The notes: generated by a model not told the origin, from the letters alone. 64,000 bases of DNA from Ustilaginoidea virens (GCF_000687475.1 NC_057318.1:3782001-3846000); one strand, 5' to 3'; counted from the first letter of the stretch, positions 33,671 to 44,653 are shown. A program made the numbers and translations.

Positions 33671-36600
33671 TCACGTCCTGGACGAGCGCGCGCCCACCCC
33701 GGACGCCGCGTGCTGCTGGATCAGCTGCAGCGTCGCGCTGGGCAGTCCCGGAAGCGGCCGCGCCTGGTGCTGCCCCGGCCCAGGGAGGAAGCCAATGGCC
33801 ACGAGGTACGCGAGATAGACGCCCACGGTGTCGACGCCGACGGCGCTGTCCCTTAGCGGGTCGCCGTCCCGGTCTGCCGAGGCCGCCGTCGCCGCAGCCG
33901 CCCCGGCCGAGTACAGCTTCAGCGCCGCGGCCGCGTTGGCGTCGTCCAGCTCCGGGGCCACGGTGTCGGCGGGCAGGTTCCCCGTCACAAAGTGGAACAG
34001 GGGCAGCAGCGCGTGCTCCGGCTTGGCTGCGTCGCTGACGTACCGGCTCATCCGCTCGCACCAGTCGTCGTACGGGACCGCCGGCACGTCGTAGCCGTAG
34101 ACTTGCAGCGCGCCCAGCCATTCGTCCAGCGTCAGCCGCGGGTGGCTCGTCACCTGCGCGACCTGGAGCGTCTCGCCCCCGCCCGCGGCGGCGGCGGGCA
34201 GGCACAGCGACGACGCCACGACGATCCTGCTCACCTGCTTGACCGGCACCGTGTTGACCGTGTTGGCAATGGCCGGCCGTGCCCCGAGCTGCAGGCAGCC
34301 CTTCCACAGCCGCACCAAGAAGTCGTCCGTGACGCACATGCCCGTCTCCGCGTCGCCCGTCACGTAGCCCGGCCGGATGACGGCGCCGGCCAGCCCTCTC
34401 CGCCCGGCCTCCCGCACCAGGTACTCGCTCGCCCACTTGCTCTGCCCGTAGCCGGTGCCCAGGCCCTTGCGGCTGCCCTCCAGGCTGTCCCCCTCCGACA
34501 CGGCCAGGCCTTGCTTCCGGGACAGCGACACGTAGTGCGCGCTGTCCAGCGTCGAGGTCGAGCTCACGAACCCGAGCCTCTTTGGCTTGCCCGCGGCGCA
34601 GAGCCGGATGCAGGCCAGGGTGCTCATGACGTTGGCGGCCCGAAGGCTCGAGTACGGCAGCATCCAGTTCACCTGGGCGCCGTTGTGGATCACCACGTCC
34701 ACCTCGTCGGCGAGCCGTGCCCACGTCTCCTGCGCGACCCCCAGCTGCGGCCTGGAAATGTCGCCCGCCACCACCTCGACCCTGTTGTGCGACGCCCACT
34801 CGGGGCGCCACAGCCCGTACGCCCGACTGATGCCCTCGAGGCGGTCGAGGCCCGAAGCCGCGTCCTTTGCTCTCACGTGGCAAATCACTCGCGACGCCGG
34901 GCGGGGGCCCTGGAGCAGCTCGTGCAGCAGATACGAGCCCAGGAAGCCGGTCGCGCCGGTAAGGAGTGCCGTGTAGGACGACGACGACGACGACGACGAC
35001 GACGGGGCGGCAGCGTCGAGCGCGCCCGCGCCGGCAGCAAACGTCTTGGGTAGCTGGCTCGTCAGGCTTCGTGCGTCCGCGGCGTACGCCTCGTCCGCGG
35101 CGTTCTCGTCCGTCGGAAGCGGCAGTGCGTCGAGGCGAAGGCCGATGGGGTCTTGGGCGCGGTCGATTTCCGCCGCGAGGGCCTCGAGCGTCTGGGACTG
35201 GAAGATGACCCGCACAGGCAGGTCGATGCCCTTCCACTGCTGCTTGAGCCGGAAGAACATCTGCTGCGCGAGGATCGAGTGTCCCCCCTCGTCGAAGAAG
35301 TTGGAGCCGGGCACCAGCATGCGGGCCGTGCGGTTGGGAAGCACCGATGCCCAGACCGCTGCCAGCTGCTTTTGCGTTTCCGTCATGCTTGCTGTAACCG
35401 ACGACGCTCTCCTCTTGGTCAGAAGAGCAGGATCTGCCGGGTCGGGGAAAGGAAGCGCAGGCTTGTCAATCTTTCCGTTGGGATCTTTGAAAATCAAGTG
35501 GTAGTGGACGTCCTTGGTTAGTCTAGAGGAAATGGTGGAGCAAGCAAGAGCAATGAAATCCCGGGGAAGGGGGAGGGGGGGGGGGGCAAAGAACATACTA
35601 AGAGGCATTCGAACCAGCGGAATCAGAATGCTGGGGACGGCATACTTTGGCAACTTGGCGGCCAGAAGCGCCTTGCAGTCGTCAGAGAGAGACTTAAACT
35701 GCCGCAGCATGCCAATCATGGAGTCATCGAGCAGCTCGGGCTCCGTCGCTCTCTGCTCCTCGTGCTTGCAATGCTGGAACCATCGCTTGATCTCGGGGAC
35801 GAAATACGTGACGAGCGTCTGCTCCTCGTTCCTGTCTCTCCTGACAATGGTGACGTTTTCCCGGACAAAGGGATGCTGCGACAGACAGGCGTCGATCTCG
35901 CCGAGCTCCATGCGGAAGCCGCGAATCTTGATCTGAGAATCCACTCTTCCTGTGCACTCGACGCTGCCGTCCGGGCGCAGTCGCCCGAGGTCGCCGGTTC
36001 GATAGAGTCTGTCCCTGGGGCCCTTGTAGCACTGGTGCCACTTGGGCAACGGCCTTTCGCCGGCAGATGCCTGCCGCTGGTACGGCGCTGTTGTCCACTG
36101 CGAAGCGTCCACGAACCAGTTGGTCAGGAACTTGGACTGATTCAGCTGAGCGGTCCTCTCGTCACTCCCCAGGTAGCCTTCGGCGAGACCGGCGGCGCGG
36201 ATAAACAGCTCGCCTTGCTCGCCAACGCCGCAGAGCTTGGTCCTGTCATCGCGATCGACAACGAGGAGCTGGACGTTGCGCATCCCTTGCCCCACGGGGA
36301 TGACGTCGGGCAAGTCGTCCAGGAAGGCCTCGTCGGCAGCCTTGCTGGGGATCTCAAAGAAGGACACTGCGCGCTGCGACTCGGTCGAGCCGTAGAGGTT
36401 GATGATGCTGGTGTTTGGGGCCAGCTCCCGCAGTTTGCGGCAGTCCTTCTTGGTCAGCAAGTCACCGACGAAAAAGGCGTTGCGCAGGCTGGGAAACGGC
36501 GTGACGGCTCCTCCGACGAGAATCTGACCCATGGCCGGGGTCAGATGGGTTACCGTCACCTTGTGCTCGCCCATCCAATCCGCCAAGACTTCGTAGCTGA

Positions 36601-37787
36601 CGGCGTCCGCGGGGGGGATGACGATGCACGCTCCCAGGAACAGCGGCGTGAAGATGTCTCTCTGGATGGGGTCATGGGCTATGCCGGAAAGCATGGTGAA
36701 GCGGTCGTTTTCCGACAGGTTGAATCTGCGGGCCATCCAAGGGAAGTAGTGAGTCAGGGAGAAATGGCGCCCTTGCACCCCCTTGGGTCGTCCCTCCGAG
36801 CCACTAGTAAAGCTCAGCGTAGGGATCGAGTCTGGCCCAACCGAGACGTCGGGGGCGTGTTGCCGCAACGAATGCTGCGCCGCGAGCATGTCGACGTCCC
36901 GCCCCGTTGGGGGGACACCGCCGCCGGTCAGGTGGCCGGCATCGTCGAGCCGGAGAGCAGGGACGAACGATTTGATGCGCAGCTCTTGGGTGACAAACTT
37001 CATGACCACGTCGGAGACTTGGCCGAACTCGTGCGTGGCCCTGTCGATGCAGACGAGGAACTTTGGATTTGCGATTTCCAGGAGAATCTTCTGGCGCTCC
37101 GGAGGGTACTGAGGATCAATGACACTGACGGTGCCGCCGGCCTTGAGCGCACCCATGTAGGCCACCACGAGGTCAACTCTGCGGAAGACGATGGAAAGGT
37201 CGGTCAGCGGTGGCTTCTTTTACCTTGTCAGGCGAGGACCCGAGAGTCGAGACGGAATCACGGCGTTGAAGAGCCGCCGAGCCACTCGGAAAGAGGGTGC
37301 AATGGCGAAGCACAGACTCGATGGCAACGGAAAGCAGGAAAACAGAGCACTCACCCTCGGTAAGCGTAAATGGCCACCACATCGCCAACCTGGGCGCCAT
37401 GGGCGACAAAGTGATGGGCCAGTTGATTCGAGCTCTCGTTGATCTGGCGGTAGGTGAAGGAGCGATGAGCATTCCGGGAGCTCCTGGTCTCGACGACGCA
37501 CGTGCGATCCGGGTGCTGGGCTGCGTTGTTCGAGAAGACGTCGTGGATGGCTGCGGCAAGTGACTCGGAGTTAGCGCAATCAACAGATGGTAGCAGATGG
37601 CAACAGAGGCAACAGGTGACAGCAGATGACGGCAGATGACGGCAGATGACGGCAGATGACGGCAGAAGCACCACGCGAGCGGGAGACTGGGTTAGGGCGG
37701 TGATTCAAGGCCCGCGCTCGTACCTCCGCGGAAATCGCCCCAATCGAGGTCGACGGTCGGATCTGGTTGAAGACCATTGGTGGTCAT
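33671..37787 (-). CDS. LYS2: Alpha-aminoadipate reductase, Lys2
   Basis: Four exons: 37787-37724, 37550-37355, 37178-35599, 35484-33671; 1217 residues. The order is an adenylation domain with SFTSGSEGRPKG (about 209), GSTESQRAV, YRTGDLGR and A10 core NPNGKIDKP; a carrier domain with NFFDEGGHSILAQQ, where the phosphopantetheine serine is S683; and a terminal NADPH reductase domain starting ALLTGATGFLGSYLLHELL (about 785). This is the single-module architecture of Lys2, which adenylates, thiolates and reduces L-aminoadipate to the semialdehyde in lysine synthesis. Ser683 requires a separate phosphopantetheinyl transferase. The exon 3/4 junction was chosen to restore RMPL-NPNGKIDKP. That 114 bp intron is a multiple of three without a stop, so an unspliced frame also stays open. 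A Ser9 run lies in the carrier-reductase linker. Confidence 0.95.
37621..37666 (+). repeat. 10-bp repeat ATGACGGCAG inside LYS2 first intron
   Basis: Four to five tandem copies of a 10 bp unit in the LYS2 intron 37551-37723. Confidence 0.8.
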
Positions 37788-38011
37788 GGTGAAGGACGGG
37801 AAGGGGGGGGGGGGGAGGCCGGGAGGGGGGCCCTTTCTTCTTGTCGTCCAAAGGCCAGTTGAGTTGTACAATGTCGATGGAAGAGGGCGACTTTTGGTCT
37901 CTGGTGTGTTGCACGACCCCTTGAAGCCAATGATAGCACGAGCTTGGGAAGTTGGAAGTTGGAATGAAGAGAGCGCTCGACGACCGGGGCGAAACAGCAA
38001 GGAGAGCGTCC

Positions 38012-38051
38012 GACCTGGACCTGGACCTGGACCTGGACCTGGACCTGGACG
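38012..38051 (+). repeat. (GACCTG)n hexamer repeat in LYS2 upstream region
   Basis: About six tandem GACCTG copies, roughly 225-265 bp upstream of the LYS2 start codon. Confidence 0.85.
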
Positions 38052-38504
38052 CGACGGGGGAAGTTTGTTTCGCTATTTAGCAGACGGCTTTTTTTTTCTT
38101 CCTTTCTGTTTTTCCCCCCCTTCTAGACCAAGACGGACGGAAGGTCTGGTTTTTGTTTCCGGCACCGCACATCCAAGACGCTCCGATTTATTGGCCATTG
38201 ACCCCACGATGACTGTTCCCCCGCCCCCACTTTTAAAAAAAAAAATGGAATAAAGGCTAATTGCCAGCGTGGAAGGTTTTGCAGGCCTTCCGACATCGCG
38301 TGCCCGCAGAGGCTTTTTGGGGCGGGAGGGGGGGGGGGGGTGCGCCATCTGCCATGTGCTGCCTACGGAGGACTCCGTACATGCGTGCGTGCAGTGCATA
38401 TCTGTCTGCCATCTGCCAACCGCCCCTCCGCCATCTGCCGTTGCGGGGGACTCGGCTCCTCGGCTCTTCGGCTCTTCTCACCGTGCCAACTCTGGAGTCT
38501 GCAC

Positions 38505-38575
38505 GGTTTGCCCTGCCCTGCCTGCCCTGCCCTGCCCTGCCCTGCCCTGCTCTGCTCTGCTCTGCTTTGCTGGAG
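38505..38575 (+). repeat. CTGCC/CTGCT pentamer repeats
   Basis: A run of CTGCC pentamers passes into CTGCT pentamers, so variants are grouped rather than mixed. It lies in the LYS2/DPH6 spacer. Confidence 0.8.
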
Positions 38576-40081
38576 CTTTGGGAGCGGTGCACTGCGCTGC
38601 GATGCGCTGCGGTGACGCATGGGCTGCTGGCTGGCTTCCCGCAACAGGCCCTGCAGCCCTGCAGCTTGCCGGAGCAGCTTTGCTGGTTGCTGCCTGCTGC
38701 TTAATTTCCAAAACGCTCCGTGTGCCGTGCCACTCGATAGCAGCAGACACCAGACTTGATTGATGCCGTCAGCTCCGTCAGCTCCGTCAGCTCCGTCAGC
38801 TGACCCAAAGGTGCTGCGCTGCGCACGTTGCTGTGCACGTTGCGGCAACGCTTTACGCCTGCAAGCTGGGATTGGGATTGGCCCAATCTGCGCAACCCGG
38901 TGTCCGCGTAAAGCCCTGCTTGCTGGCTTTGCTCCTTGTCGAAGCAACCCGCTGGCTTTGCTCTTGGTCGAATTGCTCTCGCTTTCCTTGGCCCCGCCGA
39001 ATCCCACCATGATGAACGAATGAAAAGAGACCTTGGAGGGTTTCGGGCTGCTTTGCTGGCAGAAGGCCAGCCAGCCCCGGGGATTGAATCAAGGCTTTAC
39101 CAACTATTTCTGAACAAACAACTCTTCAACTTTTCTACCCGACACACTCAAGCTCCATGTTGGTCAGTAGTCGTCGGTACAAGCAAAGACACGGGCCTCA
39201 ATCGCCCGGTCACTGTCCCATGCTGGCATACTCGTTCCCGATGGCATTGCTGCACCGCCCGGGAAGACGTCCAATACGAGGGCAAGTTGCCGGCATGCAA
39301 TGCAATAGCAGGCCCGCTTACGCGGACAATCACACCTGGATGCGCCAGAAAAGATGGCGGATGAGGTTCTTTCTGCTGCACTCGGCTCGGGGGCACCGAA
39401 TGCCTGGCCGCGTAACCATGTGCCGGCCTACGATGTTGATCTCGGGGATAAATGGAGAGAGACTCTGTCGGGTAAAGGCACAGCTAGCAATATCTCGATA
39501 AGAATGGCAGGACAGCGAGGCGGCGTCCGCAGCAGACCAGGGTCCGCCAGTCCGGGTAGGCATTGTTGAGAATGTCTTTTGAATCTTCTCTCGGTTTCCG
39601 ACTGCTAGGGATCCCGACAAGGATCTGCAAGGCAGCTCAACCGGAGGGTTTCCTTCCGGTACGAGGTGCCGGGGATGAGCTGAACCCGTTTCGTTTGGCT
39701 GTCTGAACGGAGCACGTCGTCCTAATTATTGACGCTGCGCGATTTTGAGGCTTTGGGCGACGAGTAACCGTGGTTTCTGCTCTGCTGAAGCGTCCGCAGA
39801 GGCTTGTCGGCTGTATTGCAGTCGGTCGAGTTGACAAGGATCGCGCTTAGGTAAGCGGCATTTCCCTCGCCCAGCATCCATCTCTAAAGATCTGCTCGGG
39901 CAATTGCGCCCTTGCATCCTGGTTTCATGCCTTTTTGACATCCGGCGTCTCCGTTCCGCAACTGCAAAACTCGCCCTATCGGCGTCATAGCCTCATGCTG
40001 GGCTTCCTGCCGTCGTCTGTTTGAAAGTTTGCTGGCAATGAAAGGAAACCAAGCTTGACGTAAGCTCCGTGCGTGCGCAGC

Positions 40082-40123
40082 CACGTGCGCAGCCACGTGC
40101 GCAGCCACGTGCGCAGCCACGTG
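40082..40123. promoter_or_regulatory. Four CACGTG E-boxes at 12-bp spacing
   Basis: Perfect CACGTG palindromes occur at 40082, 40094, 40106 and 40118 as part of a 12 bp tandem unit (GCGCAGCCACGT). The last box ends 188 bp before the DPH6 ATG. CACGTG is the core site of fungal bHLH factors such as Cbf1/Pho4 types. Binding is inferred, not shown. Confidence 0.7.
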
Positions 40124-40179
40124 ACGCAAGATCCACTCCCCTCGCTCGACCCAAATTCGGGAAACAACATCGCATTCAC

Positions 40180-40276
40180 AAAAAAAAAAAAAAAAAAAGA
40201 AAAAAAAAAGAAAGTGAAAGAGAGAGAGAAAAAGAGAGAGAGAGAGACAGAGGGAGAGAGAAAAAGAAAAAAAAAG
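40180..40276 (+). repeat. Polypurine tract in the presumed DPH6 leader
   Basis: About 95 bp almost entirely A and G, moving from A-rich to GAGAGA and back. It ends 35 bp before the chosen DPH6 start. Confidence 0.8.
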
Positions 40277-40310
40277 CAACCGGGAGGGGCGCTGGATGCA
40301 GGCCGCAACA

Positions 40311-42809
40311 ATGTCCACGTCGGCGGACCGGCTCAACGTCATCGCCCTGATATCCGGCGGCAAAGACAGCTTCTACAGCCTCCTCCACTGCCTGCACCAC
40401 GGGCACCGGGTCGTCGCCCTGGCGAACCTGTTTCCCTGCCCTGCCGGCAGCAGTCGCGCGTCCGCGTCCGCGCCCGACGCGACGAGCCAGCAGCACGACC
40501 AGCCGCACGACCCGCCGACAGACTTGAACAGCTTCATGTACCAGACCGTCGGCCACGAGGTGGTCCCTCTCTACGCCGCCGCCACCGGCTTGCCTCTGTA
40601 CCGCCAGCCGATCGCCGGCCGCGCCGTCTGCCTCGAGAGAGACTACGAGGCCCAGGGCGACGGGGCCCAGGGCGACGAGGCCCAGGGCGACGAGACCGAG
40701 TCCATGCTGCCCCTGCTGCGGGCCGTCGTGTCGCGCCACCCGGAGGCAAACGCCCTCTGCTCGGGCGCCATCCTGTCGACGTACCAGCGGACGCGGGTCG
40801 AGTCGGTCGCCCTGCGCCTGGGGCTCGCCCCGCTGTCCTACCTGTGGAAATACCCCGTGCTGCCGCCCCCGCCCGGCCGCCCGGCCGACGAGGCCCAGCT
40901 GCTGAGGGACATGGCGGCGGCCGGGCTGGAGGCCAGGATCGTCAAGGTCGCGAGCGCCGGCCTGGACGAGAGGCACCTGTGGGAGCGGGTGACGAGCGAG
41001 GCGGGCGCGCGGCGCGTCCAGGCTTCCCTGCGCAGGTTCGGCGCCGCCGACGGGGCCTCGCTCGGCGAAGGGGGCGAGTTCGAGACGCTCGTGCTGGACG
41101 GGCCGCGCGCCCTGTTCACGAAGCGCATCAGCATCCCCGAGCGCGGGAGGACGGCGGTGCCGGAAGGCGGAGGGTCCGCCTGGCTCATGCTGACGGGCGC
41201 CCGCGTCGAGGACAAGCCTCCGGACGGGGGGCGCGACGCGCCGCCGCCGCCGCCGCCTTCGGTCAGGCAGCCGGCGCTGCTCGACGCGCTGTTTCAGACC
41301 GTCCTGGACTCGCTGGAGCCGGGCGCCGCCTCTGTTGCCGCGCACGGCCGTGACCACCGCTCCGCGCTCATGGCCAACAAGCCCCCCCTGCGGGCCGCGC
41401 CCGACGCCGCCGACAGCTTGCACTGGGCCGTCGCTGCGGATCCGCCACCACCCGCGGGCACCTCCGTCCAGGACGAGACCGCCGACGTCGTGGACAAGGT
41501 CAGGGCCCTGCTGTCGTCAAACGGACTGCAGCCCGGCCACATCACCAGCGTCGTCGTCATCCTCCGCGACATGTCCGACTTCCCACACGTCAACCGCATC
41601 TACGGCGGGCTGTTTGCGAAACCGAACCCGCCCGCCCGCGTCACCGTGTCCTGCGGCGACCTGCTCCCCGCGGGACGCAGCGTCGTCGTCTGCGTGAGCG
41701 TGCCCCGCGCCGCGGCCGCGGCCGCGAGCAGAGGAGGCCTGCACGTGCAGTCCAGGTCGTACTGGGCGCCCGCCAACATAGGCCCGTACAGCCAGGCCGT
41801 GGAGACGGCTGCGGCCGCGGCTGCGGGCGGGGAGCCGACGCGCCTGCGGGCCGTCTTCGTCGCCGGGCAGATACCCCTGGTGCCGGCGTCCATGGCGCTC
41901 GAGTCGCCGTCGGGCGCCGCGGGCTCGCTGCGGCGGCAGGCCGTGCTGTCGCTGCAGCACCTGTGGCGCGTGGGCTCGGAGATGAAGGTGCAGTGCTGGG
42001 CGAGCGCGGTGGCGTACCTGGCCCGGCAGCAGAGCGAGGACGCGGCCAGGGAAGCCGCCAAGCTGGCCGGGCGGGCCTGGGTGCTGGCGCACGCGTCTCC
42101 GACGACGCTCGACAGCGAGACGAGCCAAACCGACCCCTGGGACCTAAAGTACAACCCCCAGTATCGGTCCCTGGCGGCCACGGGGGCGGATTCCCATCCG
42201 TCCCGTCTCCCCGACTGGTCCGTCTACACGCCGCGGCAGCGGGGCGAGCCAAGCTCGTGCGTTCCCCCCGTCTTCTCGGCCGAGGTGGAGAGCCTGCCGA
42301 GGGGCTCTCTGGTAGAGTGGCACGCTCACGCTGGGCTCAAGGACATCGCCGAGGGCTCCGTCGAGCTCGCGCGCTACTGCTGCTCGAGGGAAGGCGGCCG
42401 ATGGCGCAGCTGGCACCTGGTCATCGGGACCGGCGACGCGGTTGCGGTGTACACCACCATGGCATACCTGCCGAACAACCAACGGGAGGCGGTCGGACTG
42501 CATCAACTGGAACGGGAGCTTGGCGGCGCATACGAGGAATGCTTGCGCAAGCTGCATCCCGACGCCACGATTGCAGGCCCGAAGCCGTATCTGGGTTACG
42601 TGGATGTGACTCGGACGGGCGGCGTGGGCTCGCCTGGGGGATGTGGATGTGGATGGAAGGGCTTTGCGGCAACAGATGTCGCAGTCATTCCCTGCAGGTC
42701 TCTCTGGACTTTGGAGGGCGAGCGTGCTTGTCTGGCAGCCTTGTACAAGACGGTCTTTACAACCACCGACGAGGCGTGGCGAGGCGTGGCGAGGCGTGGC
42801 GAGGCGTGA
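40311..42809 (+). CDS. DPH6: Diphthine-ammonia ligase Dph6 with Rid/YjgF-like tail
   Basis: A single exon of 832 residues. The N-terminal ATP-pyrophosphatase domain opens with LNVIALISGGKDSFYSLLHC (PP-loop SGGKDS). It continues with the conserved YQTVGHEVVPLYA, AILSTYQRTRVE and LGEGGEFETLVLDGP blocks. Further on are two segments resembling Rid/YjgF endoribonuclease-like domains, including VVVILRDMSDFPHVNRIYGGLF and YWAPANIGPYSQAVE. This fused arrangement is typical of fungal Dph6, which amidates diphthine on elongation factor 2 using ATP and ammonium. Start 40311 has A at -3; an in-frame ATG at 40296 would add five residues. An Asp/Gln/Gly-rich repeat occurs near residue 120. The last twelve residues and the stop codon are encoded by a 10 bp tandem repeat. 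Confidence 0.93.
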   Translation: MSTSADRLNVIALISGGKDSFYSLLHCLHHGHRVVALANLFPCPAGSSRASASAPDATSQQHDQPHDPPTDLNSFMYQTVGHEVVPLYAAATGLPLYRQPIAGRAVCLERDYEAQGDGAQGDEAQGDETESMLPLLRAVVSRHPEANALCSGAILSTYQRTRVESVALRLGLAPLSYLWKYPVLPPPPGRPADEAQLLRDMAAAGLEARIVKVASAGLDERHLWERVTSEAGARRVQASLRRFGAADGASLGEGGEFETLVLDGPRALFTKRISIPERGRTAVPEGGGSAWLMLTGARVEDKPPDGGRDAPPPPPPSVRQPALLDALFQTVLDSLEPGAASVAAHGRDHRSALMANKPPLRAAPDAADSLHWAVAADPPPPAGTSVQDETADVVDKVRALLSSNGLQPGHITSVVVILRDMSDFPHVNRIYGGLFAKPNPPARVTVSCGDLLPAGRSVVVCVSVPRAAAAAASRGGLHVQSRSYWAPANIGPYSQAVETAAAAAAGGEPTRLRAVFVAGQIPLVPASMALESPSGAAGSLRRQAVLSLQHLWRVGSEMKVQCWASAVAYLARQQSEDAAREAAKLAGRAWVLAHASPTTLDSETSQTDPWDLKYNPQYRSLAATGADSHPSRLPDWSVYTPRQRGEPSSCVPPVFSAEVESLPRGSLVEWHAHAGLKDIAEGSVELARYCCSREGGRWRSWHLVIGTGDAVAVYTTMAYLPNNQREAVGLHQLERELGGAYEECLRKLHPDATIAGPKPYLGYVDVTRTGGVGSPGGCGCGWKGFAATDVAVIPCRSLWTLEGERACLAALYKTVFTTTDEAWRGVARRGEA

Positions 42810-42810
42810 C
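42771..42810 (+). repeat. 10-bp tandem repeat spanning the DPH6 stop codon
   Basis: Three copies of GAGGCGTGGC and a fourth with GAC instead of GGC. That change turns TGG into the TGA stop of DPH6. Confidence 0.9.
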
Positions 42811-43381
42811 GCAGGGGAATGATTTTGCCCAGGGCCTCTACTATCGGGCAGTTGAATGCGAGTAGAACATGAACGAGAGCATGATAAAGAGAGAGGGAAA
42901 CATGGCGAATCAGCGCATAGCCGTGACGGATTATCTACGTGGGATGAATGCAACGGATGCAAGTTGCTTCTGGCATAAAAGAACACATGCATTAGGTACA
43001 TAAGAACAGTTTTGACGTTATTCGCTGTCGACACGACAAGTCCGGTACCGACCTCGGCGTGCCAAGCCTAGCGTGCGTACGGGTTGCGTCTAGGTAGCTG
43101 GTACCTACCAGGTAGCGGGCAGGTTGTTGAAATGGCCCCCACTCCATAGCAGCCGGTAAGCGAGATCGATCACCTGTCAGTCAGTCAGTCAGTCAGTCAG
43201 TCAGCCAGTCAATCGGACCAATCACGTCAACCATGCATTTCGTGGCTGCGCCGTCAACGAAACGCATGCGACAACGGCCGTGGAACCTCAATTCTAGGAC
43301 CAAGCACCGAGGCGTCGAGACGAATCCCGTCAATTCTTGCAAGGCTCTCTCGCTCGGGTTCGAGCACAGCACAGCGCCGCC
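42811..43381. other. Intergenic DPH6-DUF202 gene
   Basis: About 0.57 kb, no gene seen. It contains a GGTACCTACCAGGTAG palindromic fragment (about 43090-43115) and a (TCAG)n run (43171-43206). The DUF202 promoter lies here. Confidence 0.5.
43171..43206 (+). repeat. (TCAG)n microsatellite
   Basis: Eight or so TCAG tetramers, about 175 bp upstream of the DUF202 gene start. Confidence 0.85.
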
Positions 43382-44653
43382 ATGGACGATCAAGGTCCGG
43401 GTCCGCCAACCACGTTGGCAGACGGGGTGGTTGGCCGGCCGCCCCCAGCGGTGTTGTCTCCAAGCGTCTCGTTTCGGCGGCCGTCGACAAACGAGCGCAT
43501 CAATGAAATTCTCGAAGTGGGTTCTTTTTTTTTTTTTTTCTTTTTTTTTTTTTGCCGGGACCCGGGGGGGCAAAATGGGGACGGAAAGGGGGATTAAGGT
43601 CCGCAGGGTGGTGACTGTATTTTAATCCGAGACCTCGGTCCAACCCGCCATGCCTTGCTTGCCATGCTTGCCGTTGCACAGGCCTCTTCTACTAACAGTC
43701 AAGTCTCGTGCGCCCCTTTCCCGTAGAGCGGTCGCAACCGAGCCGACAGCATGGCCCGCAATCCCTCTCAACCGGGCAGACGGCCCTCGAGCTGCGCCCT
43801 GGCCATCGACGACGACGACGACGACGACGACGACCCTGCCGCCGCCGCCGCCGCCGCCGCTGCCGCCGCCCCCGACGAACTGACGGGCATTGTGTCCCGG
43901 GGTTCGGAGCACAACTACCAGACGCTGCACACGGCCGACACCAACCAGTCCAGGCACTCGATTTATCGGCGTCGACCATCACGGCCACAAGCGCCCGAGG
44001 AGCACCAGCACCAGCACCAGCCCAAGCACCAGCCCCAGTCCCAGTCCCAGTCCCAGCAAGCAGACTCGGATGGCGGCGCCCAACAACCCAGGTCGTGGCT
44101 GCGGAAGAAGCTGGGCGCGCTCCAGTCCGTCGAGTTGGAGAACACGGGCAGCGTTGCCCGAGACCACTTGGCTCTAGGTGAGCTGATCCGCCACTTTCGC
44201 CTTCCTTCGCCCGAGCGGCGTGCGGCGTGCGGCGTGCCACGGCGCCGCTGCTTCCTGTGCTGACCTGCTGCCGTCGCGAGTTTGTTTTCCCCTCTCGGTC
44301 TAGAGCGAACTTTCCTGGCCTGGCTGCGCACATCGCTGGCCTTTGCCTCCATCGGCGTGGCTGTCACGCAGCTGTTCCGCTTAAACACCACCATCTCCGG
44401 CGGCGACGGCTATTCCGGAAACGCTACCCTGCGGAGACTGGGCAAGCCCCTCGGCTCGGCGTTTCTGGCAATCAGCATACTGACGCTGCTGCTGGGGGCT
44501 CGGAGGTATTTCCACGGGCAAGAGTGGGTTATCAGGGGCAAGTTCCCGGCCAGCAGGGGCACCATCATCCTGATTGCGCTGGTGGCGCTGGCCATCATGC
44601 TGGCGTCCCTGGTGGTTGTGATTGTTATTCATCCGCCCGAAGACGAGCTATAG
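43382..44653 (+). CDS. DUF202 domain membrane protein
   Basis: Three exons: 43382-43516, 43727-44177, 44304-44653; 311 residues. The C-terminal DUF202 domain starts with ERTFLAWLRTSLAFASIGVA, formed across the last intron. It has three hydrophobic helices: the one just named, FLAISILTLLLGARRYF, and IILIALVALAIMLASLVVVIVI. The N-terminal half is predicted disordered, with NERINEILESGRNRADSMARN, an Asp9-Pro-Ala11 tract and a His/Gln-rich stretch. DUF202 proteins are small membrane proteins of poorly known function; the same domain terminates VTC polyphosphate proteins, but SPX and VTC catalytic domains are absent here. The start ATG at 43382 has a GCCGCCATGG context. The first intron (210 bp) holds two long T runs. 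Confidence 0.88.

Larger units (their letters stand above)
37788..40310. other. Divergent intergenic LYS2/DPH6
   Basis: 2.5 kb holding both promoters. It includes a (GACCTG)n array (38012-38051), CTGCC/CTGCT repeats (38505-38575), a GTCAGCTCC repeat (38767-38803), the CACGTG array (40082-40123) and a polypurine tract just before the DPH6 start. Open frames in the middle are repeat translations. Confidence 0.6.

Noticed and set aside
35762..37363. A 533-codon frame antisense to LYS2
   Set aside because: It lies wholly opposite confirmed LYS2 exons and shows no family motif; same composition effect.
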